From positions 1 to 64,000 of the forward strand of contig NZ_JACJRG010000019.1 of assembly GCF_014697125.1 (NCBI RefSeq): a stretch of 64,000 bases of DNA, in the 5' to 3' direction. Shown here in pieces: positions 35,776-43,124 of this stretch. The stretch comes from Anabaena minutissima FACHB-250 (GTDB lineage: Bacteria > Cyanobacteriota > Cyanobacteriia > Cyanobacteriales > Nostocaceae). How positions within the stretch are numbered: position 1 is the first letter of the stretch; each line of letters begins with the position of its first letter. The notes beneath the pieces were generated by a model. It ran no database searches. It saw only the letters and a list, made by a program, of their open reading frames with translations, and was not told the origin of the DNA. Position numbers and translations under genes: made by a program.

Positions 35776-36414
35776 CTATTGATGTGATGTGCGTGGTACA
35801 AATGCGTCAGCAGAAAAGTCAGGGAAGAGGATAGGCATTCGTTCTCGGAATTGGCGCACCTCAGAATTCTTCTGGGTATCTGCACAGAGGCTTAACTGCC
35901 AATATAAGTAACCGCGAGATGTAATGAGGCGATCAATATATTCGATAAAAGAATAACCTGTTGCACACAGATCCTCACCAAAGTAATGAAAATAGACTGC
36001 ATCTTGTGGAGCAGCATCCGGTTCTTGGTAGAATGCAGCACAAGCTTCTGATTGGAAAAGGTCAAAGGGTTTCACCGCCTTAAATCTGTCTCCTCCTTCA
36101 AAGTCATCAAACCAAGTCACATCCTTCCAACTACCAAATATTCGTTCTATCGGTAGCAAATGAATTGCTCCGCTATCTGAGGTTTGGTTATCAGGTACTT
36201 CACCCACATATTCCCATTCCAAACGCAAGCCGTTCATCTGTTGATAGAATTCCTCCACTCCTGCTGGCAGTCGATATGCAGCATAATTACGAGCAGTAGC
36301 AATAGCTGCTGTTGTTGCAGGTGGGGCAATTTCCGCATTACACACCGTTAGATTGGGCATCGCTTCTAAAGAGCGAATCAGTTCCTGTATCTTATTGAGG
36401 TAGGTGCTTGTCAT
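35776..36414 (-). CDS. SMI1/KNR4 (SUKH) family putative immunity protein
   Basis: This 212-residue protein has SUKH-type features: YRLPAGVEEFYQQMNGLRLEW early on, a central IHLLPIERIFGSWKDV, FDLFQSEACAAFYQ, and FHYFGEDLCATGYSFIEYID followed by the final helix. SUKH proteins are the most common immunity proteins of bacterial polymorphic toxin systems, binding and neutralising a cognate toxin in the cytoplasm. It begins 22 bases after the stop of the effector-like gene at 36437-38110, on the same strand, the expected toxin-immunity order. The cognate relation is inferred from position. Confidence 0.75.
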   Translation of the reverse strand: MTSTYLNKIQELIRSLEAMPNLTVCNAEIAPPATTAAIATARNYAAYRLPAGVEEFYQQMNGLRLEWEYVGEVPDNQTSDSGAIHLLPIERIFGSWKDVTWFDDFEGGDRFKAVKPFDLFQSEACAAFYQEPDAAPQDAVYFHYFGEDLCATGYSFIEYIDRLITSRGYLYWQLSLCADTQKNSEVRQFRERMPILFPDFSADAFVPRTSHQ

Positions 36415-36436
36415 TTTATGCTGACTCTATATGTGA

Positions 36437-38110
36437 TTATTTTGTCTTGGATTTGATTGTTACCTTTTTAGGGGTTCTCTTCTTGACCCCACCGGAGGTT
36501 TTATTCTTGTCCTCCTTCTTAGGCTTAAATATTGGTTTTTTAGAACGCTTAGAGCGACCCTGCATATACTCTAATGCTTTCGCCTCTAGGCTTGTTGCGC
36601 TTTCATACTCATCTTTGTACTGAGCATCCAAATTCGTTTTACTATCGATGAAATCAAACTTCTGCTGTGGTGAGCTACCTTTTCCTGCCTCATTTGCCCA
36701 AAGGTCAAATAATTCCTTTCTTTTTGGCTTATTGGTCAGGCCAATGAGGAACGTATTGATTTGATTATTCTGCTCCAATTGGCTAAGTAAGTTGGCTTTA
36801 GCTGCATTTGGAAGATAGTTAAATATTGTCCAATCGGTCTTGGCACAGCTCTCGGCGATCGCACCCAGATGTTGGAGTAGATCCCATTTGTATGCTATGA
36901 TAGCCTTCCTTTGTTCCGTTTGATTGAGCAGGGTTGAAAACAGAGTTTGTGCTTTTATGCTCTCTGATACTGCTACCAACGGTAAGATAATCTCCTGTAC
37001 AAAGAGTTCCGCGCTAGTGATAACCTTCAGACTATTCTTCATAAAGTCATCTAGCACCGTATCAGGCATCGCTTTGATGATCGCGCCCTTGGTCTTCTCT
37101 TCCATACCCAGGTATATCTGTGGGAAATTGTGGATAATTGACCACTTCAGTTCATCATACTGCACTAGGTCGAAAGCTTGAGCGCGGATCTGATCTGTTA
37201 TACCTGTTTGATTTAGCTTATTTACTAAGTCAGCAGCCTGATTTTGAGGCCAATCTTTGTACTCCTGTGCTGCTTGTCCCTGGAGTGGTGCAACTGGCAA
37301 TTGGATATCAGTACCCCAAGTTCCTGAAGCTGTGTTACCCATCACCCCCCACGCCATATCTATCCGATTGGGAACGACGGATGTGAAATCGTTGGCATTA
37401 GTCGAGTTGCCCAAGTAGGAAACATTGGTTTTCAACCAAATTGAGTTACCTGCTTCGACCAGATTTTTAGCACTCGTCTCCGGCCCTGCTGACATCATGC
37501 TATTAACCTTAGCTGGGCCTGGTGCTAAGTTCCATGACTTATCACCAGGCCCTCCTAAGCGGCCGTTCCACAGGTGCATACGCACTGCATTATAGTGAGA
37601 ATTATTGCTACCAGTATTAGCTAAAGTATGCCCCGCAGCGTGCAGTTCTGCCCAACCGAAAGGATTCCCCGCAGCTTTAGGTGAGTTTGCAGCTGCTCCC
37701 AACGGTGTCCCTTGGATGTTTTCGACATACACTTCTTTCGCTCTGTGGTCGTGTTTGGGTGTTACATCAGTTTCTGAACATAACTCATAAGCTCTTTGTA
37801 AGACTTCGCCTCCAGTCTGGGAAACCGTGAAGGAGTTGACATGATTTGCTGCTTGCTCATTTTGATCTCCTGGCTGATTCATGATCTGCATTTGAATTGG
37901 TGGCGGCGATGACGGATCAGGTTTATACGTAAACCTGGAGATATCAGGAAAGCTACTAGCAACTGGCTTGGCCTGTGGGTCAGAACTTTGTAAATCTGGT
38001 GCTGCTGCTTCAACTAAAGGCTGAACAACCATGCGGGGTGGTGCGAAGGGATTGGTTGTGGATGAATCAGCAGCAGATTTTTTAAATGTTTTATTTGGTC
38101 GGGAATACAT
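36437..38110 (-). CDS. Putative contractile-injection effector / polymorphic toxin
   Basis: This 557-residue protein has a Pro/Ser-rich N-terminus with NPFAPPRMVVQPLVE and, at residues 79-88, QPGDQNEQAA, resembling the PGDKYEQEAD segment that precedes the DUF4157 domain of eCIS effectors (intact in the protein at 60788-63322). The HExxH part does not follow. Residues about 165-260 hold HAAGHTLAN, VRMHLWNGRLGGPGD (His179, Asn182) and WNLAPGPAKVNS (Asn194, Asn203), a pattern reminiscent of His-Asn nuclease-type toxin domains. The C-terminus is helical and ends in a Lys-rich tail. A SUKH immunity-like gene follows at 22 bases. Toxin role is inference. Confidence 0.65.
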   Translation of the reverse strand: MYSRPNKTFKKSAADSSTTNPFAPPRMVVQPLVEAAAPDLQSSDPQAKPVASSFPDISRFTYKPDPSSPPPIQMQIMNQPGDQNEQAANHVNSFTVSQTGGEVLQRAYELCSETDVTPKHDHRAKEVYVENIQGTPLGAAANSPKAAGNPFGWAELHAAGHTLANTGSNNSHYNAVRMHLWNGRLGGPGDKSWNLAPGPAKVNSMMSAGPETSAKNLVEAGNSIWLKTNVSYLGNSTNANDFTSVVPNRIDMAWGVMGNTASGTWGTDIQLPVAPLQGQAAQEYKDWPQNQAADLVNKLNQTGITDQIRAQAFDLVQYDELKWSIIHNFPQIYLGMEEKTKGAIIKAMPDTVLDDFMKNSLKVITSAELFVQEIILPLVAVSESIKAQTLFSTLLNQTEQRKAIIAYKWDLLQHLGAIAESCAKTDWTIFNYLPNAAKANLLSQLEQNNQINTFLIGLTNKPKRKELFDLWANEAGKGSSPQQKFDFIDSKTNLDAQYKDEYESATSLEAKALEYMQGRSKRSKKPIFKPKKEDKNKTSGGVKKRTPKKVTIKSKTK

Positions 38111-38219
38111 AAAATCTCAGTTTGAATTAGGCAGATACATTAATATATGGCGTAATAACCGAGTTATTTGTATTAGAGAAAAGTCTGATATTTTAATCCT
38201 AAATCATTCGTAATAACCA

Positions 38220-38252
38220 AGAAACCCAGCTTCTCGAAAAAACTGGGGTTCT
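38220..38252. terminator. Stem-loop between GST and effector genes
   Basis: AGAAACCCAG and CTGGGGTTCT pair with one mismatch over a 13-base loop, 22 bases beyond the GST stop. Sequences of this type (gaaacccag...ctgggtttc) recur between genes in Nostoc-like genomes. Confidence 0.5.
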
Positions 38253-38273
38253 GAATCTTCAACAAGTTAATGA

Positions 38274-38981
38274 TTATTTGGTAGTCATATTCACTGTATT
38301 AGCTGACTGGTTAAACAACACATTCCTCGACTTTTCGATATCTAATGCTTGATTTTTAAAAGCTTCTGCCTTCTCATAGGCGCGAATCACTGCTGGACGT
38401 GCCTTAATTGCTTCAAACCAACGCTTCAAGTTGGGGAAATTACCCAGGTTTTGGCTTTGGCGTTCATAGGGTACTATCCAGGGATAGGCAGCAATATCTG
38501 CAATTGAATAGTCACCAGCTACAAATTTTCTGTCTGCTAATCGCTTATCTAGCACTGCATACAAACGTGCTGTTTCATTAACATAGCGATTAATAGCATA
38601 CTCAATTTTTTCAGGTGCATATTGGCTAAAGTGGTGATTTTGTCCAGCCATTGGCCCTAAGCCCCCCATTTGCCAGAATAGCCATTGTAAGACTTCTACT
38701 CGCTCCCTAATATTTGGCGAGATCAATTTCCCGGTTTTTTCCGCCAAGTACAACAAAATAGCACCAGATTCAAACACAGAAATCGGTTCACCACCTCCGG
38801 CTGGTTCATGGTCAACAATTGCCGGGATGCGATTATTGGGCGAAATATTCAGAAATTCGGGCTTAAATTGGTCGCCAGCACCAATATTCACAGGAATGAT
38901 GTTGTAAGGTAAGCCAACTTCTTCTAGAAAGACGGTAATTTTGTGACCGTTCGGAGTTGTCCAATAATATAGATCAATCAT
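38274..38981 (-). CDS. Glutathione S-transferase, YfcG/Ure2p-like (nu class)
   Basis: This 235-residue cytosolic GST has an N-terminal thioredoxin-fold domain (IDLYYWTTPNGHKITVFLEE; Thr-Pro-Asn in the active-site region, typical of YfcG-like disulfide oxidoreductases), NNRIPAIVDHEP with the cis-Pro, ESGAILLYLAEKTG for glutathione binding, and a helical C-terminal domain with FVAGDYSIADIAAYPW. It probably reduces disulfide or peroxide substrates with glutathione. It sits in a run with a nitroreductase and thioredoxin on the same strand, separated from the nitroreductase by a methyltransferase relic. Confidence 0.88.
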   Translation of the reverse strand: MIDLYYWTTPNGHKITVFLEEVGLPYNIIPVNIGAGDQFKPEFLNISPNNRIPAIVDHEPAGGGEPISVFESGAILLYLAEKTGKLISPNIRERVEVLQWLFWQMGGLGPMAGQNHHFSQYAPEKIEYAINRYVNETARLYAVLDKRLADRKFVAGDYSIADIAAYPWIVPYERQSQNLGNFPNLKRWFEAIKARPAVIRAYEKAEAFKNQALDIEKSRNVLFNQSANTVNMTTK

Positions 38982-39120
38982 GCTGATGTCTCCTGGTTAG
39001 AGAGGGAATATGCGCCTCTATCAGTTTTTCTTTGGCTTCGGCTACATTACCTTTTAGGGGTATCCAATCGAAATGAGCGATCGCAATTTTCCCCCCAATT
39101 TTGAGAATCCGCGCTAACGC
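38974..39120 (-). pseudogene. C-terminal relic of a SAM-dependent methyltransferase
   Basis: Between the nitroreductase and GST genes a minus-strand frame opens directly after a stop (TAA, 39121-39123) and reads ARILKIGGKIAIAHFDWIPL, then KGNVAEAKEKLIEAH, before running to a TGA at 38974-38976 inside the GST start. This is the motif pattern of the last strands of class I methyltransferases (RVLKPGG.LVIAHFDW.PL.GNV.EATE.LI). About 48 codons survive, without start or SAM-binding motif I. I infer a decayed gene, probably once part of this cluster. Confidence 0.5.
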
Positions 39121-39129
39121 TTACACAAC

Positions 39130-39795
39130 TCACCCTTGATAGGGGGTATCAATTTTGTCTACAAAGACGTTGTAGGATAATGGCAAACGACCGGGATCTA
39201 GACGGGGTTCGGCGGCATAACCTACAGGAACTAAAACTGCGATCGCTAAATCAGGTTCGTCAGATGCACCAATTACTTCTTTGACTTTCTCTTCAATCCA
39301 ACCATTCATAAAACAGGTGGATAGTCCCAAACTTTCTGCTGCTAAAACTAAATGAGTAGCGGCAATAATCGCGTCTTTAATGGCATATTCCCGGCGTTTG
39401 TCTCCCAATCCTGCCTGGAATTGGGGAATCGCATTTTTAAAATAATTTACTGTACCTTCATTCCATGCACCAGTTTGCAAGGCTTTTTCATACACTAAGG
39501 TCAAGTCGTCTTCCCCAGCATTGGGATCGGCTGCAAACACAAAGGTAACTGGTGCTTCAATAATTTGCTTTTGATTCCAAGATGCAGCTGATAAAGCCGC
39601 CTTTTGGGCTTCGTCTTGAACTAAGACAATCCGCCAGCCTTGCATATTAAAGCTACTGGGTGCAGCGACAGTTAACTCTACTAGTTGTTTCAGCAGTTCT
39701 GGGGCTATGGGGTCGGTTTTAAAAGCTTTGATTGAGCGACGCTGAATAATAGCCTTTGGTACATCTAGAGGTTGAGTTTGGGTAATTGTACTCAT
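39130..39795 (-). CDS. Nitroreductase family oxidoreductase
   Basis: This 221-residue FMN-dependent protein of the nitroreductase superfamily has the N-terminal RRSIKAFKTDPIAPELLKQL with the FMN-binding RRS, AAPSSFNMQGWRIVLVQD, the central ATHLVLAAESLGLSTCFMNGW and the C-terminal PVGYAAEP. It would reduce nitro compounds, quinones or similar acceptors with NAD(P)H in the cytoplasm. It is 208 bases downstream of trxA on the same strand with a repeat and an STRR between them. Confidence 0.9.
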   Translation of the reverse strand: MSTITQTQPLDVPKAIIQRRSIKAFKTDPIAPELLKQLVELTVAAPSSFNMQGWRIVLVQDEAQKAALSAASWNQKQIIEAPVTFVFAADPNAGEDDLTLVYEKALQTGAWNEGTVNYFKNAIPQFQAGLGDKRREYAIKDAIIAATHLVLAAESLGLSTCFMNGWIEEKVKEVIGASDEPDLAIAVLVPVGYAAEPRLDPGRLPLSYNVFVDKIDTPYQG

Positions 39796-39840
39796 GAGAT
39801 TCTCCTCTGATTTAATTAGGATTACGCTTTGAAAGAGTGG

Positions 39841-39923
39841 TGAGTTTTGAGTGCTGAGTGGTGTTAGCGCGGCATTTAGCCGGTGCTGTTAGCAGAAGCG
39901 AGGCGGTTCAGTCCGTGCTGAGT
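39841..39923. repeat. Dispersed GC-rich repeat, diverged member F
   Basis: The stretch contains gagtgctgagtggtgttagc, then gcggcatttagccggtgctg, followed by ttagcagaagcgaggcggtt; the middle core matches the members at 32841-32903 and 52711-52767. It lies between the nitroreductase and trxA genes. Confidence 0.6.
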
Positions 39924-39929
39924 AAAAAA

Positions 39930-39964
39930 CACCTGTCATCTGTCACCTGTCACCTATCACCTAT
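39930..39964. repeat. Heptanucleotide tandem repeat, CACCTGT/CACCTAT
   Basis: Five consecutive 7-base units (CACCTGT, CATCTGT, CACCTGT, CACCTAT, CACCTAT) lie 40 bases beyond the trxA stop. They are related to the units between rplI and dnaB. Confidence 0.7.
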
Positions 39965-40003
39965 CCACTAAAGTTTTAAGGTGGGCATTGCCCACCCAAA
40001 GTA

Positions 40004-40336
40004 TTACCCTTGCTGAATATGCTCGGTTAAGGTTTTAGTCAAACTAGTTTTAGCAACAGCTCCTACAACTGTATCGACTTGTCGCCCTCCTTTAAATACC
40101 ATCAGAGTAGGAATACTACGAATTCCGTAATGGCTGGCAACGGTGGGATTTTGATCTGTGTTTAACTTTACCACTTTTACCTGTCCTACGTATTCGCTAG
40201 CAACTTCATCGACAACTGGGGCTACCATCCGACAAGGGCCACACCAAGGGGCCCAAAAATCCACTAACACTGGAACTTCGCTATCGAGTACCTCTTGTTT
40301 AAATGTGGCTTCTGTAACATTTATGACGGATGACAT
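40004..40336 (-). CDS. trxA: Thioredoxin
   Basis: This 110-residue thioredoxin has the WCGPC active site in FWAPWCGPCRMVAP, the conserved internal Asp-type and Lys positions, cis-Pro in SIPTLMVFKGG, and normal length. It reduces disulfides of target proteins in the cytoplasm. It is divergent from an ArsR-family regulator with 72 bases between the starts, and upstream of the nitroreductase and GST genes on the same strand, so it is probably under that regulator. Confidence 0.95.
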   Translation of the reverse strand: MSSVINVTEATFKQEVLDSEVPVLVDFWAPWCGPCRMVAPVVDEVASEYVGQVKVVKLNTDQNPTVASHYGIRSIPTLMVFKGGRQVDTVVGAVAKTSLTKTLTEHIQQG

Positions 40337-40363
40337 AGTTGCCTCCCTGATTTAATTCTGTAG

Positions 40364-40378
40364 TTCGACATTATCGAA
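40364..40378. promoter_or_regulatory. Candidate ArsR-family operator
   Basis: The palindrome TTCGA-CATTA-TCGAA lies between the divergent trxA and arsR-like genes, 27 bases from the trxA start and 30 from the regulator start. ArsR/SmtB proteins bind short AT-rich inverted repeats in such positions. Binding is inferred from placement only. Confidence 0.45.
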
Positions 40379-40408
40379 TAATAAAAATATAAGCCAATTT
40401 AAGAGATA

Positions 40409-40735
40409 ATGCAAGTTATGAAATTTTTATATCATCCAGACCGAAAAGATATTACGTTACCCGGAGTGTTGTATGCGCTAGGAGATCCTGTACGGCTAGA
40501 GATGGTGCGTTTGCTAGCAACCAAGGGTGAGCAGTGCTGTGGAGACTTTGATTTTGCGATCGCCAAGTCTACCATGTCGAATCACTTTAAGATTCTGCGC
40601 GAGTCAGGGGTAGTATTGAGTCGCAAGGAAGGAACACAACACATCAACATATTGCGGCGAGAAGATTTAGAAGTGCTGTTTCCTGGTTTACTTGATGCAG
40701 TGTTGCGATCGGCTAAGTCAGTTGTTAATAGTTAA
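40409..40735 (+). CDS. ArsR/SmtB-family transcriptional regulator
   Basis: This 108-residue winged-helix repressor has GDPVRLEMVRLLATKGEQCC (early helices) and KSTMSNHFKILRESGVVLSR as recognition helix region, then the wing GTQHINILRREDLE. The adjacent Cys pair in EQCCGDFD near the start of the recognition region could be a metal or redox sensor, since classic ArsR proteins use a CxC there. It most likely controls the divergent trxA and the redox genes beyond. The ligand is unknown. Confidence 0.85.
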   Translation: MQVMKFLYHPDRKDITLPGVLYALGDPVRLEMVRLLATKGEQCCGDFDFAIAKSTMSNHFKILRESGVVLSRKEGTQHINILRREDLEVLFPGLLDAVLRSAKSVVNS

Positions 40736-40796
40736 TAATCAATTAACATTGGGCATAGGGTATTGAATTTACCTCCTTACACCTCTACACCCAATA

Positions 40797-41336
40797 TTAG
40801 TGAATTCTCTTATAATTTCTTCGCCATTTTTCGAGATTATCTATAGATATAGATTTAGTCACAACATTAACACAATCGCCTCGCCAATCAACCTCAGAAT
40901 CTGTAGTAAAAACTCCACATTCCAACTGTTCAGGATGAATATCCCAATATTGGCTAAATCTGCTTTTTAAAGTAATTACTTGTTCAAATACTTTATTTCT
41001 ATGCTTATTCCTGCGTTTTCTTTCTGTTGCTCCTGTGGCTTCTGTATCGATAAATTTTGTCTCAACTAAAAACAAATTACCTTGAAATGTGAGATAGACA
41101 AAATCACACTTTCCTAAGTCTGTATAGTCTGCGATCGGAGACTTTTCAAACAACAATAACTCATAGCAAGAAGGAAACAAAGTACGGATATTCAAAAATA
41201 GATAAGCTTGCAAAAGTAGTTCCTTGTCGTAGGGAAATACAATCACCCCTTCAAAAAATTGTTTAATTTCTTCTTGGTTTTGGGGTTGAATTTTTTTGCA
41301 ATAACACACAAACTTACTTAAATCATTAGCAATCAT
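40797..41336 (-). CDS. Putative PD-(D/E)XK nuclease-fold protein
   Basis: This 179-residue protein is not a family I can name. The segment LGKCDFVYLTFQGNLFLVET followed by KF gives the D...ExK spacing of PD-(D/E)XK nucleases, with a helix carrying ERKRRNKHRNKVFEQ after it, which suits nucleic-acid contact. It has no signal or membrane segment. It lies 202 bases downstream of the dnaE-C gene on the same strand, with a repeat-like spacer. Nuclease activity is only inferred. Confidence 0.55.
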   Translation of the reverse strand: MIANDLSKFVCYCKKIQPQNQEEIKQFFEGVIVFPYDKELLLQAYLFLNIRTLFPSCYELLLFEKSPIADYTDLGKCDFVYLTFQGNLFLVETKFIDTEATGATERKRRNKHRNKVFEQVITLKSRFSQYWDIHPEQLECGVFTTDSEVDWRGDCVNVVTKSISIDNLEKWRRNYKRIH

Positions 41337-41538
41337 TAAGTTTTAGCTCCTTCCCCTACCTCTTGCCGAAGTTGTCATGGCATAAAAAGATACTACTTAC
41401 TACAGGAAATCATCATCCGCATAACTGACTAAAAAAAGTATTAATTTTAATGACTGCTACGGTAATATACTGGGCATTGGGCATTCTATTTCCCTCCTAC
41501 AGCACCCTGCGGATTCCGCGAAGCGGTACTGTTTCTTC

Positions 41539-42888
41539 TTAACCACCAATCAAAGGCCTCAGGTGTGCTGGGAATCTGGCATTTTGTAAAGCTTGAACGG
41601 TGATACGTGCGTCTTGTACGCAAAATTGCCACCCTAAGCGGACTAATTTACGAGAATGTTCAGTTTGTATAATTCCTATTACGGGCATTTTTGACTTTTC
41701 TTTATCGCCTGACTGTTCCTGTAAAATTGTTTTCAAGCGATGTAGTTCTTCAATATTTGCTGCTTGTTGAGGATTTAATTCCACCATTACCATTTGTACT
41801 GTTTCTACGGGTTCTGCATCTTCAACTATTAATTGAATTTGTTCATCACGGCGGTCTAGTTTTCCCCAAATAATTAATCTGACATCAACTTGTAACAGAA
41901 AACTGATTCGTTCATAAGTTTTGGGAAAGACTACTGCTTCAGTTTGAGATGTTAAATCTTCTATTTGCAAAATTGCCATTGGATCGCCTTTTTTTGTCAT
42001 CACTTTTTTCACACCGTTAAGCATGACAACAACACAGAGTTTTGTGTCTTCTCTTTGTTCACCAAGTTGTGATAGATTAATTGGTGTCAAAAGTGATGCC
42101 ACTTGCCTTAAGGCTTTCAGTGGATGATCGGAAACGTAAAAACCTAACAATTCCTTTTCCAGGCGCAATTTTTCCTGGGGCGGATAGTCATTTACAGGTT
42201 TAGCTTTTGGTGCAGTTTCAAAGGCATTATTAGTTTTTTTATCATGATTAGAAGAGAGTCCACCTAATAAATCAAATAAATTGCCCTGACCTGATGCCTT
42301 ATCTCTAGCACGGGATTGCGCCCATTCGTAAACTAATTCTAAATCTTGAATTAATTGGTGACGATTTGATTCAATTTTGTCAAAAGCTCCACAGTAAATC
42401 ATCGATTCTAAAGTCCGACGGTTGACAGTGCGAAGATCCACGCGATCGCAAAAATCAGCCAGAGATTTAAACGCGCCTCCCTCGTTACGTGCTTCGAGAG
42501 TCGCCGCGATCGCATTTTGCCCAACGTTCCGCACAGCCGAAAATCCAAATAAAATTTTCCCCCCCACTGGTGTAAAATCTACCCCAGAGCGATTAATATC
42601 TGGTGGTTCTATTTGAATATTCATACTCATACAGGTGGAAATATATTTCTGCACCTTGTCTGTATCACCACTGTTAGCCGTCAGCAGTGCAGCCATATAT
42701 TCCAGTGGGTAATTAGCTTTCAGATATGCTGTTTGGTAAGTAACATAGGCATAGGCAGTTGAGTGTGATTTATTGAAACAATTAGAAGCAATTAACCCAT
42801 TTTTGATCACAAAATTGTGATCACGCTCAACTCCTATATCGTAGACATTTTCTTTACCTACATACTTACGAGTAATAATTTTAACCAT
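41539..42888 (-). CDS. dnaE-C: DNA polymerase III alpha subunit, C-terminal half with split C-intein
   Basis: This 449-residue precursor begins with the C-terminal piece of the cyanobacterial split DnaE intein (residues 1-36, ending GLIASN) and continues as DnaE from Cys37 (CFNKSHSTAYAYVTYQTAYL). The extein holds the end of the polymerase fingers, the helix-hairpin-helix region (AVRNVGQNAI, DRVDLRTVNRRTLE), the OB-fold (LCVVVMLNGVKKVMTKKGDP) and the C-terminal domain. Protein trans-splicing with the N-half, encoded elsewhere, restores the replicative polymerase. The N-half gene is not in the window. An ATG directly starts the intein, as in other species. Length fits known dnaE-C products. Confidence 0.96.
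   Translation of the reverse strand: MVKIITRKYVGKENVYDIGVERDHNFVIKNGLIASNCFNKSHSTAYAYVTYQTAYLKANYPLEYMAALLTANSGDTDKVQKYISTCMSMNIQIEPPDINRSGVDFTPVGGKILFGFSAVRNVGQNAIAATLEARNEGGAFKSLADFCDRVDLRTVNRRTLESMIYCGAFDKIESNRHQLIQDLELVYEWAQSRARDKASGQGNLFDLLGGLSSNHDKKTNNAFETAPKAKPVNDYPPQEKLRLEKELLGFYVSDHPLKALRQVASLLTPINLSQLGEQREDTKLCVVVMLNGVKKVMTKKGDPMAILQIEDLTSQTEAVVFPKTYERISFLLQVDVRLIIWGKLDRRDEQIQLIVEDAEPVETVQMVMVELNPQQAANIEELHRLKTILQEQSGDKEKSKMPVIGIIQTEHSRKLVRLGWQFCVQDARITVQALQNARFPAHLRPLIGG
42781..42888 (-). other. Split intein C-fragment (DnaE Int-C)
   Basis: The 36-codon fragment reads MVKIITRKYVG, then VYDIGVERDHNFVIKNG (block F with Asp and His), and ends IASN with the terminal Asn36 that cyclises. 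The next residue is Cys37 (+1 nucleophile) followed by Phe-Asn, the conserved CFN extein start. The penultimate residue is Ser rather than His, as in other fast DnaE split inteins. Confidence 0.95.
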
Positions 42889-43124
42889 ATTCTTTAACCC
42901 TGATGTGCAAATTTATAAGTCTATGTGATACAAAGAATTTTAGACTAGGCAGACAGACAAGGAGGAATACTAATATAAGATATTTCCCGAATCGTCAATC
43001 CCCAGCTTTTCAATGAGTGGATTTGCAATGAGGGGATTTTAGATTATTCAATCCAAAATCTAAAATTCCCAGTCCCCATCAATATGTACTAAAATCAATG
43101 ACTTGAGTCACTAAGAGAGCAATC

